A stretch of DNA of 64,000 nucleotides from Cherax quadricarinatus (GCF_038502225.1 NW_027195396.1:62001-126000); one strand, 5' to 3'. Numbered from the stretch's first letter, positions 21,470-34,734 are shown. Notes: generated by a model not told the origin, from the letters alone. Translations and numbers: made by a program.

Positions 21470-24400
21470 TGAATCAATGGTAGTCTGGATGTTGTGGTGG
21501 ATGTTGTCTGGATGATGTGGTGGATGATGTCAGTGGATGATGTAGCGATGTTGTAGTGGAATGTAGTCAATGTTGTGGTGGATGATGTGGTGGATGATGT
21601 AGTTAATGATGTAGTGCATGTTGTAGTGGATGATGTAGTGGATGTTGTAGTGGATGATGTAGTGGATGAAGGATGTTGTGGTGGATGATGTGGTGGATGA
21701 TGTATGGATGATAATTCTGTTCATCCATGGATGTTGTGGTGGATGATGTAGTGGATGATGTAGTGGATGATGTAGTGGATGATGTAGTGGATGATGTAGT
21801 GGATGATGTAGTGGATGATGTAGTGGATGATGTAGTGGATGATGTAGTGGATGATGTAGTGGATGATGTAGTGGATGATGTAGTGGATGATGTAGTGGAT
21901 GATGTAGTGGATGATGTAGTGGATGATGTAGTGGATGATGTAGTGGATGATGTGGTGGATGATGTAGTGGATGATGTAGTGGATGATGTAGTGGATGATG
22001 TAGTGGATGATGTAGTGGATGATGTAGTGGATGATGTAGTGGATGTTTTAGTGGATGATGTAGTGGATGTTGTAGTGGATGTTGTGGTGGATGATGTAGT
22101 GGATGATGTAGTGGATGATGTAGTGGATGTTGTGGTGGATGATGTAGTGGATGTTGTAGTGGATGATGTAGTGGATGATGTATGTTGTGGTGGATGATGT
22201 AGTGATGTTGTAGTGGATGTGTAGTGGATGATGTGTTTGTTGTTGTGGATGTTGTAGTGGATGATGTAGTGGATGATGTAGTGGATGATGTAGTGGATGA
22301 TGTAGTGGATGATGTAGTGGATGATGTAGTGGATGTTGTAGTGGATGATGTAGTGGATGTTGTAGTGGATGTTGTGGTGGATGATGTAGTGGATGATGTA
22401 GTGGATGATGTAGTGGATGTTGTGGTGGATGATGTAGTGGATGTTGTAGTGGATGATGTAGTGGATGATGTAGTGGATGTTGTGGTGGATGATGTAGTGG
22501 ATGTTGTAGTGGATGATGTAGTGGATGATGTAGTGGATGTTGTGGTGGATGATGTAGTGGATGATGTAGTGGATGATGTAGTGGATGATGTAGTGGATGA
22601 TGTAGTGGATGATGTAGTGGATGATGTAGTGGATGATGTAGTGGATGATGTAGTGGATGATGTAGTGGATGATGTAGTGGATGATGTAGTGGATGATGTA
22701 GTGGATGATGTAGTGGATGATGTAGTGGATGATGTAGTGGATGATGTAGTGGATGATGTAGTGGATGATGTAGTGGATGATGTGGTGGATGATGTAGTGG
22801 ATGATGTAGTGGATGATGTAGTGGATGTTGTGGTGGATGATGTAGTGGATGATGTAGTGGATGATGTAGTGGATGATGTAGTGGATGATGTAGTGGATGA
22901 TGTGGTGGATGATGTAGTGGATGATGTAGTGGATGATGTAGTGGATGATGTAGTGGATGATGTAGTGGATGATGTAGTGGATGATGTAGTGGATGATGTA
23001 GTGGATGATGTACTAGATGATGTAGTGGATGATGTATTGGATGATGTAGTGGATGATGTAGTGGATGATGTACTAGATGATGTATTGGATGATGTAGTGG
23101 ATGATGTAGTGGATGATGTAGTGGATGATGTAGTGGATGATGTAGTGGATGATGTAGTGGATGATGTAGTGGATGATGTAGTGGATGATGTAGTGGATGA
23201 TGTAGTGGATGATGTAGTGGATGATGTAGTGGATGATGTAGTGGATGATGTAGTGGATGATGTAGTGGATGATGTAGTGGATGATGTAGTGGATGATGTA
23301 GTGGATGATGTAGTGGATGATGTAGTGGATGATGTAGTGGATGATGTAGTGGATGATGTAGTGGATGATGTAGTGGATGATGTAGTGGATGATGTAGTGG
23401 ATGATGTAGTGGATGATGTAGTGGATGTAGTGGATGATGTAGTGGATGATGTAGTGGATGATGTAGTGGATGATGTAGTGGATGATGTAGTGGATGATGT
23501 AGTGGATGATGTAGTGGATGATGTAGTGGATGATGTAGTGGATGATGTAGTGGATGTTGTGGTGGATGATGTAGTGGATGATGTAGTGGATGATGTAGTG
23601 GATGATGTAGTGGATGATGTAGTGGATGATGTAGTGGATGATGTAGTGGATGATGTGGTGGATGATGTAGTGGATGATGTAGTGGATGATGTAGTGGATG
23701 ATGTAGTGGATGATGTAGTGGATGATGTAGTGGATGTTGATGATGTGGATGATGTAGTGGATGATGTAGTGGATGATGTAGTGGATGATGTAGTGGATGA
23801 TGAGTGGATGTAGTGGATGATGTAGTGGATGATGTAGTGGATGATGTGGTGGATGATGTAGTGGATGATGTAGTGGATGATGTAGTGGATGATGTAGTGG
23901 ATGATGTAGTGGATGATGTAGTGGATGATGTAGTGGATGATGTAGTGGATGATGTAGTGGATGATGTAGTAGATGATGTAGTGGATGATGTAGTGGATGA
24001 TGTAGTGGATGATGTAGTGGATGATGTACTAGATGATGTAGTGGATGATGTATTGGATGATGTAGTGGATGATGTACTAGATGATGTATTGGATGATGTA
24101 GTGGATGATGTAGTGGATGATGTAGTGGATGTTGTAGTGGATGTTGTAGTGGATGTTGTAGTGGATGATGTAGTGGATGATGTATTGGATGATGTAGTGG
24201 ATGATGTAGTGGATGATGTAGTGGATGATGTGGTGGATGTTGTAGTGGATGATGTAGTGGATGATGTAGTGGATGATGTAGTGGATGATGTAGTGGATGA
24301 TGTAGTGGATGTTGTAGTGGATGATGTGGTGGATGATGTAGTGGTTGATGTAGTGGATGATGTAGTGGATGATGTAGTTTATGTTGTAGTGGATGATGTG

Positions 24401-25565
24401 GTGGATGATGTAGTGGATGATGTAGTGGATGTTGTAGTGGATGATGTGGTGGATGATGTAGTGGATGATGTAGTGGATGTTGTGGTGGATGATGTAGTGG
24501 ATGATGTAGTGGATGATGTAGTGGATGTTGTAGTGGATGATGTGGTGGATGATGTAGTGGATGATGTAGTGGATGATGTAGTGGATGATGTAGTGGATGT
24601 TGTAGTGGATGATGTAGTGGATGTTGTGGTGGATGATGTAGTGGATGATGTAGTGGATGATGTAGTGGATGATGTAGTTGATGATGTAGTGGATGATGTA
24701 GTGGTTGTTGTGGTGGATGATGTAGTGGATGATGTAGTGGATGATGTAGTGGATGATGTAGTGGATGTTGTGGTGGATGATGTAGTGGATGATGTAGTGG
24801 ATGATGTAGTGGATGTTGTGGTGGATGTTGTGGTGGATGATGTAGTGGATGTTGTAGTGGATGATGTAGTGGATGTTGTGGTGGATGTTGTGGTGGATGA
24901 TGTAGTGGATGATGTAGTGGATGATGTAGTGGATGATGTAGTGGATGATGTAGTGGATGTTGTAGTGGATGATGTAGTGGATGATGTAGTGGATGATGTA
25001 GTGGATGATGTAGTGGATGATGTAGTGGATGATGTTGTGGATGATGTAGTGGATGATGTAATGGATGATGTAGTGGATGTTGTAGTGGATAATGTAGTGG
25101 ATGATGTAATGGATGATGTAGTGGATGATGTAATGGATGATGTAGTGGATGTTGTAGTGGATGATGTAGTGGATAATGTAGTGGATGTTGTAGTGGATGA
25201 TGTAGTGGATGATGTAGTGGATGTTGTAGTGGATGATGTAGTGGATGATGTAGTGGATGATGTAGTGGATGATGTAGTGGATGATGTAGTTTATGATGTA
25301 GTGGATGATGTAGTGGATGATGTAATGGATGATGTAGTGGATGATGTAGTGGATGATGTAGTGGTTGTTGTAGTGGATGATGTAGTTTATGATGTAGTGG
25401 ATGATGTAGTGGATGATGTAGTGGATGTTGTAGTGGATGATGTTGTGGATGATGTAGTGGATGATGTAATGGATGATGCAGTGGATGTTGTAGTGGATGA
25501 TGTAGTGGATGATGTAGTGGATGATGGACTAGATGATGGACTAGATGATGTAGTGGATGATGTAG
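21470..25565. repeat. 12-bp minisatellite array, left part
   Basis: About 4.1 kb of the unit GTAGTGGATGAT with variants GTTGTAGTGGAT and GATGTGGTGG. The 12-bp period keeps frames open on both strands (Val-Val-Asp-Asp repeats on +; His/Pro/Leu/Ile/Tyr-rich on -, up to 842 codons at 25601-23073). A rare-variant block with GTACTAGATGAT and GTATTGGATGAT occurs at about 23011-23095 and again at about 24027-24095, showing a duplication of roughly 1 kb. The edges are less regular. Confidence 0.97.
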
Positions 25566-26545
25566 TATTAAAAACCATTTGTCTCCATTCACTCCTATCA
25601 AACACGCTGAAGCATGCCTGCTGGAAGTCCAAGCCCCTCGAACTCTAAACCTCCTTTACCCACTCCCTCCAACCTTTCCTAGGCCGACCCCTACCCTGCC
25701 TTCCTTCCATTACAGACTGATACACTCTTGAAGTCACTCTGTTTCACTTAATTCTCTCTACATGTTCGAACCACCTCAACATCCCTTCCTCAGCCCTCTG
25801 GACAACAGTTTTGGTAATCCCACACCTCCTCCTAACTTCCAAACTACGAATTCTCTGCATTATATTCACAACACACATTGCCCTCAGACATGACATCTCC
25901 ACTGCCTCCAGCCTTCTCCTCGCTGCAACATTCATCACCCATGCTTCACACCCATATAAGAGCGTTGGTAAAACTATACTCTCATACATTCCCCTCTTTG
26001 CCTCCAAGGACAAAGTTCTTTGTCTCCACAGACTCCTAAGTGCACCAGTTACCTTTTCCGCTCATCAATTCTATGATTCACCTCATCTTTCATAGACCCA
26101 TCCGCTGACACATCCACTCCCAAATATCTGAATACATTCGCCTCCTCCATACTCTCTCCCTCCAATCTGATATCCAATCTTTCATCACCTAATCTTTTTG
26201 TTATCCTCATAACCTTACTCTTTCCTGTATTCACTTTTAATTATCTTCTTTTGCACACCCTACCAAATTCATCCACCAATCTCTGCAACTTCTCTTCAGA
26301 ATCTCCCAAGAGCACAGTGTCATCAGCAAAGAGCAGCTGTGACAACTCCCACCTTTGTGCGTGATTCTTTATCTTTTAACTCCACGCCTCTTGCCAAGAC
26401 CCTCGCATTTACTTCTCTTACAACCCCATCTATAAATATATTAAACAACCACGGTGACATCACACATCCTTGACTAAGGCCTACTTTTACTGGGAAATAA
26501 TTTCCCTCTTTCCTACATACTCTAACTTGAGCCTCACTATCCTCG
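25566..26545 (-). pseudogene. Family C (RTE-like) LINE fragment inside the 12-bp array
   Basis: Minus-strand C-terminal RT region: 26234-26049 reads MNTGKSKVMRITKRLGDERL and VFRYLGVDVSADGSMKDEVN; 26013-25744 reads RRRLEAVEMSCLRAMCVVN. The RT core with LLFADDTVLLGDS-like sequence lies near 26330 and VREVNARVL-like sequence near 26400. Both ends are truncated and abut the 12-bp repeat. The last 240 bp of the family C 3' end are missing. Confidence 0.85.
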
Positions 26546-29500
26546 TAAGTGGATGATGTAGCAGATAATGTGGTGGATGAGAATAGTGGATGATGTAGTG
26601 GATGATGTAGTGGATGATGTAGTGGATGTTGTAGTGGATGATGTAGTGGATGTTGTAGTGGATGTTGTAGTGGATGTTGTAGTGGATGTTGTAGTGGATG
26701 ATGTAGTGGATGATGTAGTGGATGTTGTAGTGGATGATGTAGTGGATGTTGTAGTGGATGTTGTAGTGGATGTTGTAGTGGATGATGTAGTGGATGATGT
26801 AGTGGATGTTGTAGTGGATGTTGTAGTGGATGTTGTAGTGGATGTTGTAGTGGATGATGTAGTGGATGATGTAGTGGATGATGTAGTGGATGTTGTAGTG
26901 GATGTTGTAGTGGATGTTGTAGTGGATGATGTAGTGGATGTAGTGGATGTTGTAGTGGATGTTGTAGTGGATGATGTAGTGGATGATGTAGTGGATGATG
27001 TAGTGGATGATGTAGTGGATGATGTAGTGGATGATGTAGTGGATGTTGTAGTGGATGTTGTAGTGGATGTTGTAGTGGATGATGTAGTGGATGATGTAGT
27101 GGATGATGTAGTGGATGAGAATAGTGGATGAGAATAGTGGATGATGTAGTAGATGATGTAGTGGATGATGTAGTGGATGATTTAATGGAAAATGTAGTGG
27201 ATGATGTAGTGGATGATGTAGTGGATGATGTAGTGGATGTTGTAGTGGATGATGTAGTGGATGATGTAGTGGATGTTGTAGTGGATGATGTAGTGGATGA
27301 TGTAGTGGATGATGTAGTGGATGATGTAGTGGATGATGTAGTGGATGATGTAGTGGATGATGTAGTGGATGAGAATAGTGGATGAGAATAGTGGATGATG
27401 TAGTAGATGATGTAGTGGATGATGTAGTGGATGATGTAGTGGATGATGTTGTGGATGATGTAGTGGATGATGTAGTGGATGTTGTTGTGGATGATGTAGT
27501 GGATGAGAATAGTGGATGATGTAGTGGATGATGTAGTGGATGATGTAGTGGATGAGAATAGTGGATGATGTAGTGGATGATGTAGTGGATGTTGTGGTGG
27601 ATGATGTAGTGGATGATGTAGTGGATGATGTAGTGGATGTTGTGGTGGATGATGTAGTGGATGAGAATAGTGGATGATGTAGTGGATGATGTAGTGGATG
27701 ATGTAGTGGATGATGTAGTGGATGTTGTAGTGGATGATGTAGTGGATGTTGTGGTGGATGATGTAGTGGATGATGTAGTGGATGTTGTAGTGGATGTTGT
27801 GGTGGATGATGTAGTGGATGAGAATAGTGGATGATGTAGTGGATGAGAATAGTGGATGATGTAGTAGATGATGTAGTGGATGATGTAGTGGATGATGTAG
27901 TGGATGATGTAGTGGATGATTTAGTGGAAAATGTAGTGGATGAGAATAGTGGATGATGTAGTGGATGAGAATAGTGGATGATGTAGTAGATGATGTAGTG
28001 GATGATGTAGTGGATGATGTAGTGGATGATTTAGTGGAAAATGTAGTGGATGAGAATAGTGGATGATGTAGTGGATGATGTAGTGGATGATGTAGTGGAT
28101 GATTTAGTGGATGTTGTGGTGGATGATGTAGTGGATGATGTAGTGGATGTTGTAGTGGATGTTGTGGTGGATGATGTAGTGGATGAGAATAGTGGATGAT
28201 GTAGTGGATGAGAATAGTGGATGATGTAGTAGATGATGTAGTGGATGATGTAGTGGATGATGTAGTGGATGATGTAGTGGATGATTTAGTGGAAAATGTA
28301 GTGGATGAGAATAGTGGATGATGTAGTGGATGAGAATAGTGGATGATGTAGTAGATGATGTAGTGGATGATGTAGTGGATGATGTAGTGGATGATTTAGT
28401 GGAAAATGTAGTGGATGAGAATAGTGGATGATGTAGTGGATGATGTAGTGGATGATGTAGTGGATGATTTAGTGGAAAATGTAGTGGATGAGAATAGTGG
28501 ATGATGTAGTGGATGATGTAGTGGATGAGAATAGTGGATGATGTAGTGGATGATGTAGTGGATGAGAATAGTGGATGATGTAGTGGATGATAATAGTTGA
28601 TGATGTAGTGGATTAGAATAGTGGATGATGTAGTGGATGAGAATAGTGGATGATGTAGTGGATGATGTAGTGGATGATGTAGTGGATGAGAATAGTGGAT
28701 GATGTAGTGGATGATGTAGTGGATGAGAATAGTGGATGATGTAGTGGATGAGAATAGTGGATGATGTAGTGGATGATGTAGTGGATGATGTAGTGGATGA
28801 TGTAGTGGATGTTGTAGTGGATGTTGTAGTGGATGTTGTAGTGGATGATGTAGTGGATGAGAATAGTGGATGATGTAGTGGATGAGAATAGTGGATGATG
28901 TAGTAGATGATGTAGTGGATGATGTAGTGGATGATGTAGTGGATGATGTAGTGGATGATGTAGTGGATGATGTAGTGGATGATTTAGTGGAAAATGTAGT
29001 GGATGAGAATAGTGGATGATGTAGTGGATGAGAATAGTGGATGATGTAGTAGATGATGTAGTGGATGATGTAGTGGATGATGTAGTGGATGATTTAGTGG
29101 AAAATGTAGTGGATGAGAATAGTGGATGATGTAGTGGATGATGTAGTGGATGATGTAGTGGATGATGTAGTGGATGATTTAGTGGAAAATGTAGTGGATG
29201 AGAATAGTGGATGATGTAGTGGATGATGTAGTGGATGAGAATGGTGGATGATGTAGTGGATGATGTAGTGGATGAGAATAGTGGATGATGTAGTGGATGA
29301 TAATAGTTGATGATGTAGTGGATTAGAATAGTGGATGATGTAGTGGATGAGAATAGTGGATGATGTAGTGGATGATGTAGTGGATGATGTAGTGGATGAG
29401 AATAGTGGATGATGTAGTGGATGATGTAGTGGATGAGAATAGTTGATGATGTAGTGGATGAGAATAGTGGATGATGTAGTGGATGATGTAGTGGATGAGA

Positions 29501-29663
29501 ATAGTGGATGATGTAGTGGATGATGTAGTGGATGAGAATAGTGGATGATGTAGTGGATGATGTAGTGGATGAGAATAGTGGATGATGTAGTGGATGATGT
29601 AGTGGATGAGAATAGTGGATGATGTAGTGGATGATGTAGTGGATGATGTAGTGGATGAGAATA
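26546..29663. repeat. 12-bp minisatellite array, right part with higher-order repeats
   Basis: The same GTAGTGGATGAT unit as at 21470, here mixed with a 13-bp variant GTGGATGAGAATA and blocks containing GATTTAGTGGAAAATG. The variants recur in long blocks: the rare string GATAATAGTTGATG appears near 28587 and 29297, about 710 bp apart, with matching surroundings. The 13-bp variants shift the frame. Confidence 0.97.
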
Positions 29664-29974
29664 CATACATCACATTTCACATTCCTAGGAAAACCAATTG
29701 TTAAGTGAAGCATTTCGAACAAAGCAAATATATACATCATTCTAAATATATTTTCGTAAATTTAATAAAGACTTCATAAGCTTTGTCCTGAGTCTATAAA
29801 TAAAGTTTTCCTCTCTATATGGTGACATTAATTAATAACAAAAGATCTTAATTATTGAGATTTTTTACTGTATTGAAATACAATAGGTAAGACTAATTTG
29901 TCATATTTGTTAGCAAGTTTTGCCTCTCTGACGGAAGTACTGTCATTGATTTTTTTTTTTGTGGTTTACAACAG
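29664..29974. other. 3' end of dynein intron 1
   Basis: AT-rich sequence with a T-run (29951-29960) and an ACAG acceptor at 29974. No repeat family recognised. Confidence 0.6.
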
Positions 29975-30110
29975 GTGGGTTGGGTGGAGAACAGTCACGG
30001 TGGGAGGCTGCTGCTGATGCTGCTGCTGCTGACCTGGTCCGCTTACCTGGGGACACCTTGCTGGCTGCTGCATCTCTGGCCTACCTTCCACCTCACCAAC
30101 CACATGTTAG
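29975..30110 (+). CDS. Dynein heavy chain exon: start of AAA5
   Basis: Exon between ACAG at 29974 and the GTCAGT donor at 30111, 136 bp, phase 2/2. Joined to exon 1 it reads SGLGGEQSRWEAAADAAAAD, then LVRLPGDTLLAAASLAYLPP and HQPHVR. The GLGGExxRW motif and the GDxLLAAxxLAYL helix are conserved in dynein heavy chains at the transition from the stalk to the fifth AAA module. Alanine richness (GCT repeats) is greater than usual. The next codon is completed by exon 3. Confidence 0.92.
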
Positions 30111-30151
30111 GTCAGTCTTACCTCAATTATCGCCACTCTTCTCGACTCCCT

Positions 30152-30708
30152 ATTTTTCAGTTACATCACAGCTGCTGCTGAATCAGCACTCTACCTTCTA
30201 GGTACATCAACACTGCTGCTGAGTCAGCACTCTACCTTCCAGTTACATCAACACTGCTGCTGAGTCAGCACACTACTTACCAGTTACATCAACACTGCTT
30301 CCGAGTCTGCATTCTACCTTCTAGTACATCAACACTGCTCGTGAGTCAGCACACTACTTACCAGTTACATCAACACTGCTGCCGAGTCAGCACTCTACCT
30401 TCTAGTACATCAACACTGCTACTGAGTCAGCACTCTACCTTTTAGTTACATCAACACCGCTCGTTAGTCAGCAGTCTACCTTCCAGTCACATCAATACTG
30501 CTGCTGAGTCAGCACTTTACCTTCCAGTTACATCAACACTGCTCGTTAGTCAGCACTCTACCGTCCAGCTACATCAACACTGCTGCTGAGTCAGCATACT
30601 ACTTACCAGTTACATCAACACTGCTGCTGAGTCAGCATACTACTTACCAGTTACATCAACACTGCTGCTGAGTCAGCACTCTACCTTCCAGTTACATCAT
30701 CACTGCTA
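30152..30708. repeat. 41-bp minisatellite just downstream of exon 2
   Basis: About 13 imperfect copies of a 41-bp unit containing ACATCAACACTGCTGCTGAG and CAGCACTCTACCTTCCAG. Units vary by small indels. Each carries a pyrimidine-AG string that looks like a splice acceptor. Confidence 0.93.
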
Positions 30709-30709
30709 C

Positions 30710-31585
30710 ACAGTGATGCTTTATAGTCATCTTGTTACAGAAACACTAACACTAGGAAAACACTCTCACTACACGGTGCTGGCCATGCACTGCCCTGATG
30801 TATTATACACTTATACCACATAACCTGATAAGTTACTGAACATATTTTCCTCTTCCTGTACATTGCATTACCACATAACTACATAAAAGTAACCTATTGT
30901 ACATCAGTTCAAAAGAAGGTCATTAACTGAAACACTCTTATCTCTAAATACATCATTACTGTCATTTACCACAGACAACCATTTACTGTACATATTCACG
31001 GACAAGGTTGCAAAAAAATAACCAGGCACAGAACATAAATTAATGTGACCAAGTAATATTCTCAAATAATGAGAAAGTTTTAGTAGGGGTCTTTCTCCAA
31101 AAATTGGGATGTAATTTAATGCTTTCTCTAAATTAAATAATTCTGCCTTTTTTCTATTCTTTGTTAAGAAGCACGTTATCTCTCTTTGTTTCTTCTGCCC
31201 TAAGAATTGCTGTCTCCTTTTCCTCATGGAGTTTCACTCATTCAATCCTCTTTAGATCTTATTTCCGAATTTTGGCTAATTTCAATGTTAAAACCTCAGC
31301 TTCATTACTTCCATTATGAGCAGTGTGGTGTGAACCAGGGAGTCTTCCCCAAGACTTCTGTCACCACTAGAATTGTAGGTAAAAGAAGCCTGCTTATTAT
31401 CCAAGACGAAAACTAATGATCAGAAATAAAAAATCACAGATTGTCTTCCACTCCAATAATTGTCCCACAAAACTTTAGAACATTTACAGGGAATTACAGT
31501 CATGAAATAATTCCCTAACTCTTATCAACTAACTCAAATAAAATAGTTTTTTTTATTATACATGAAAAGAGATTTATTATTGTTT
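30710..31585. other. Intron 2, unassigned AT-rich sequence
   Basis: A 107-codon frame at 31227-30904 (-) has no recognisable domain and lies in AT-rich sequence; I do not regard it as a gene. No repeat recognised. Confidence 0.4.
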
Positions 31586-31589
31586 AATT

Positions 31590-33540
31590 AACATATCGGC
31601 CATTTCCCACCGAGGAAATGGCTGATGTGTTAATTCACTCCATCACTGTCTTGCCACAGGCGTTCCTACACTGCTGTTTAAAAACCGCATCATATCAACA
31701 GCCCTCCTTCAGAGTGCAGGCACTGTACTTCCCACCTCCAGTACTCAAGTCCGGCTAACCAGTTTCCCCGAATCTCTTCATAAATGTTTCCTTGCTCACA
31801 ATCAAACAACATATCAAGTTATGAAAACCATTCGTCTCCTAGCGTTAGTATCTAACACACTCACGTGCGCTGGAAGTCAAAGCCCCTCACACACAAAACC
31901 TCCTTTTCTCCCTCCCTCCAACCTTTCCTAGGCTGACCCTTCCCCGCCTTCCATCCACTGTTTTGTTCCGTCCTCTCTAAATGTGTGAACCACCTTGATA
32001 ACCCCTCCTCTGCCCTCTGGATAATACTTTTAGTAACCCATCACCTCCTTCTAATCTTTAAGCTATGGAATCTCTGTATTATATTCACTCCACACATTGC
32101 CCTTAGACACGACATCTCCACTGCCTCCAGCCTTCTCCTTGTTGCAATATTCATCACTCATGCTTAGCACCCATATAAGAGCATACATACCCTTCTAATC
32201 TTGTTCACCAACCTCTGCCACTTCTCTTCAGAATATTTCAAGAGCTCACTGTCATCAGCAAAAAAGCAACTGTGACAACTTCTACTTTGTTTAGATTCTT
32301 TCTCTCTTGATCCCACACCTTTTACCAAGGTGGATCACCAGTAGACCCCTGGTTGTCTTCAAGAAGGCACTAGACAGGCACCTAAAATCAGTACCTGACC
32401 AACCGGGCTGTGGTTCGTACGTCAGCTTTCGTGCGGCCAGCGGTAACAGCTTGGTTGATCAGACCCTAATCCACCATGAGGCCTGGTCTCAGACCGGGCC
32501 ACGGGGGCGTTGACCCCCAAAACCCTCTCCAGGTAAACTTGATCATTCGCTTATCTTACAACTCCATTTATAAATATATTGAACAACAATGTGACATCAC
32601 ACATCCTTGTCTAAGGCCTACTTTTACTAGGAAATAATCTCCCTCTCTCCTACATACTCTAACCTGAGCTTCACCATCAGTAACCTGTCTCATGTTCCAT
32701 ACATTTCCAACATATTCCACGTTGCTCCCCTATTTATCCTATCATAGGCCTTTTTCAAATCCATAAATGCAACGAAAACCTTTTTATACCCTTATCTAAA
32801 TACTGTTCACTTAAATACTTTTTGTAAACACTTGGTCTACACACTCCTACCCTTCTTAAAACCTCATCTGAGATCCTCCTGTCTATCTTATTCTTAATTC
32901 TTTCAATAATAACTGTACCATACACTTTACAAGTAATGGTCAACATGCTTATTCCCCTATAATTTTTCCACTTTCTTTTGTCATCTTTACCTTTATGCAA
33001 AGTGCCAAACATTCCAAAACAACTGTCCCCACTTGTTTTTAACATTCCTGTCTTCATCCCATCACTCCCCTCTTTTCATTGTACCCACTGCTTCATGTAC
33101 CTCCCCCATGCTTGCAACTGGCTCTTCCTTACTCCTATAAGATGTTATACCTCCCTGCCTAATGCACGAAATCACAGCTTTCCTATCTTCATCATCATTT
33201 AACAGTTCCTCAAACTATTCTCTCTATCTCTTCCCAACTCTTCATCTAATAATTCTCCTCTCCTATTTTTAACTATCAAATAATTTCGATCCCTAGGCTA
33301 TCTTAACTTATTAATCTCACTCCAAACTTTTTCTTATTCTCAGCAAAATTTGTTGATAACATCTCATCCACTCTCTCATTTGTTCACCTTTTGCATTCCT
33401 TTACTACTCCTTTAACCTCTTTTTTTCTCTCCATATATTCCTCCCTCCCTTCATCATTTCTGTTTAGTAGACACCTCTCATATGATAACCTTTTCTCTCT
33501 CTTACTATTCTGACCTCTCAGACACAGCTTATGTTCTACC
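31590..33540 (-). pseudogene. Family C (RTE-like) LINE, decayed copy C4
   Basis: Minus strand. The 3' tail (CACTGTCTTGCCACAGGCG) lies at 31640-31760 and the C-terminal domain at about 32170-31980. The RT is interrupted at 32307-32547 by another element. KNYRGISMLTITCKVYGTVI and IIERIKNKIDRRISDEV are readable at 33057-32755, and the endonuclease-RT linker runs to about 33540. Many frameshifts are present. Confidence 0.8.
32307..32547 (+). mobile_element. 5'-truncated CR1-like LINE 3' end
   Basis: + strand insertion in copy C4. It encodes RPLVVFKKALDRHLKSVPDQ, PGCGSYVSFRAASGNSLVDQ and EAWSQTGPRGR, then a short 3' UTR with CTCTCCAGGTAAACTTG. This C-terminal motif is one I associate with a CR1-like family abundant in decapods. 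Confidence 0.6.
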
Positions 33541-34609
33541 CAAGCTTGTGTAGAATATATATGCTGTGTCTTACAGGGATTTGACCACCTACCTACACCA
33601 TCGTAAAGGGTCGGGTGTTGTAAGTTGTCCGCAAGTTGTAATCTCGTTCTTATATGCCTTCTGGTGATCTTTTATTTTAGTTTCTTGATAATGTGAGAAT
33701 TCATGAAAGTGCTTGGAAGTTCACAATAATATATAGATATAGACAGATAAAAGCAGATAGTTCTTCTCAGTGGATTACCAAATCCCCTGCTGTCTCTCTT
33801 TCTCATGTACTTCCATGCACTTGGGATTCTTCAACAATCTTCTATCTGATCAAAGTTGTGCATGTATATGTCCAAATATAAGTAGCTATTGAATGAGTGA
33901 TGGTGTGATAAAAGCAAGACATAATTTCACTTCGGTCATATCCTACCACGCAAGGTGAACTCCCATTTCCCTCCAGAAAAACACCACAATCACTCATTCA
34001 AAAGCTGTCTTGTTATAAGTGTGCAGACATCACTTTTCATAATGACTCTCCTAACTTTAATGTCTCCACCCATTATCATGAGTGCAGGCTTTGTACCTCT
34101 GATCATCAGAACTTTAGTTCGGGTAATCAGTTTTCCAGTGTCTAATAGCATAACAAATCCTAAAACTTCTTGTCGCCACTCAGATCTAACATACACATGC
34201 CTGCTGGATGATCAAGCCTCTAACACTCTAAACCTTCTCCATTTCTTCCAGTTATTCCGGGGACTTCTCTGTTTTCTTGTCTGTTTATAAACCGAAAAAT
34301 TTGATAGGGAACTATGATGGTGCAAAACCCCTACAGTTTTAGAGCATCCTTATGAGTATAATGGTGACAATACTATTCTTGAACATAAGATATATTAATG
34401 ATAGTATTGAACGCAACAATGATAGTGTATAATTGTTGCCTCAGTCACTGTCTAACTAGCGCTGGACTGCTCTTGATCCAAGCAATCTGAACCGGCCTCC
34501 ACTTACACGGACCAAATCAGATTCCCTCAGGTTCCTGAGATACTGCATGATCCAAATGGGTTTAGCTCTTCCCCATATTTATCAACTTCCTCAACTATTT
34601 GTAAATGTA
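33541..34609. other. Intron 2, unassigned sequence
   Basis: No gene or RNA recognised. The frames at 33955-34290 (+) and 34196-33990 (-) are shadows of one another without a domain. Confidence 0.4.
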
Positions 34610-34734
34610 TTCACCTAGTTTCGTTGCAGGGGTTGAGTCGTAGCTCCTGCCCCTGATCTTACCTACTCTTGAAGCTGTGTATACTGTTTTTCTTTATCAC
34701 CTTAAAACTAACATTGTTTTGTTCTCCTTTATTT
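34610..34734 (-). mobile_element. Divergent relative of the family B 3' end
   Basis: Contains CACCTAGTTTCGTTGCAGGG then GTTGAGTCGTAGCTCCTG, parallel to the family B end on the minus strand (CACCTATTTGTGGTTGCAGG then GTCGAGTC). It lacks an (AC)n tail. Confidence 0.55.

Noticed and set aside
21727..25648. Very long open frames with Val-Asp or His-Pro-Leu repeats on both strands
   Set aside because: They follow from a 12-bp unit without stops in the relevant frames. Both strands are open at once and there is no non-repetitive coding sequence.
30904..31227. 107-codon minus-strand frame as a host gene
   Set aside because: No domain, low complexity, AT-rich context and inside a dynein intron. It could be chance.
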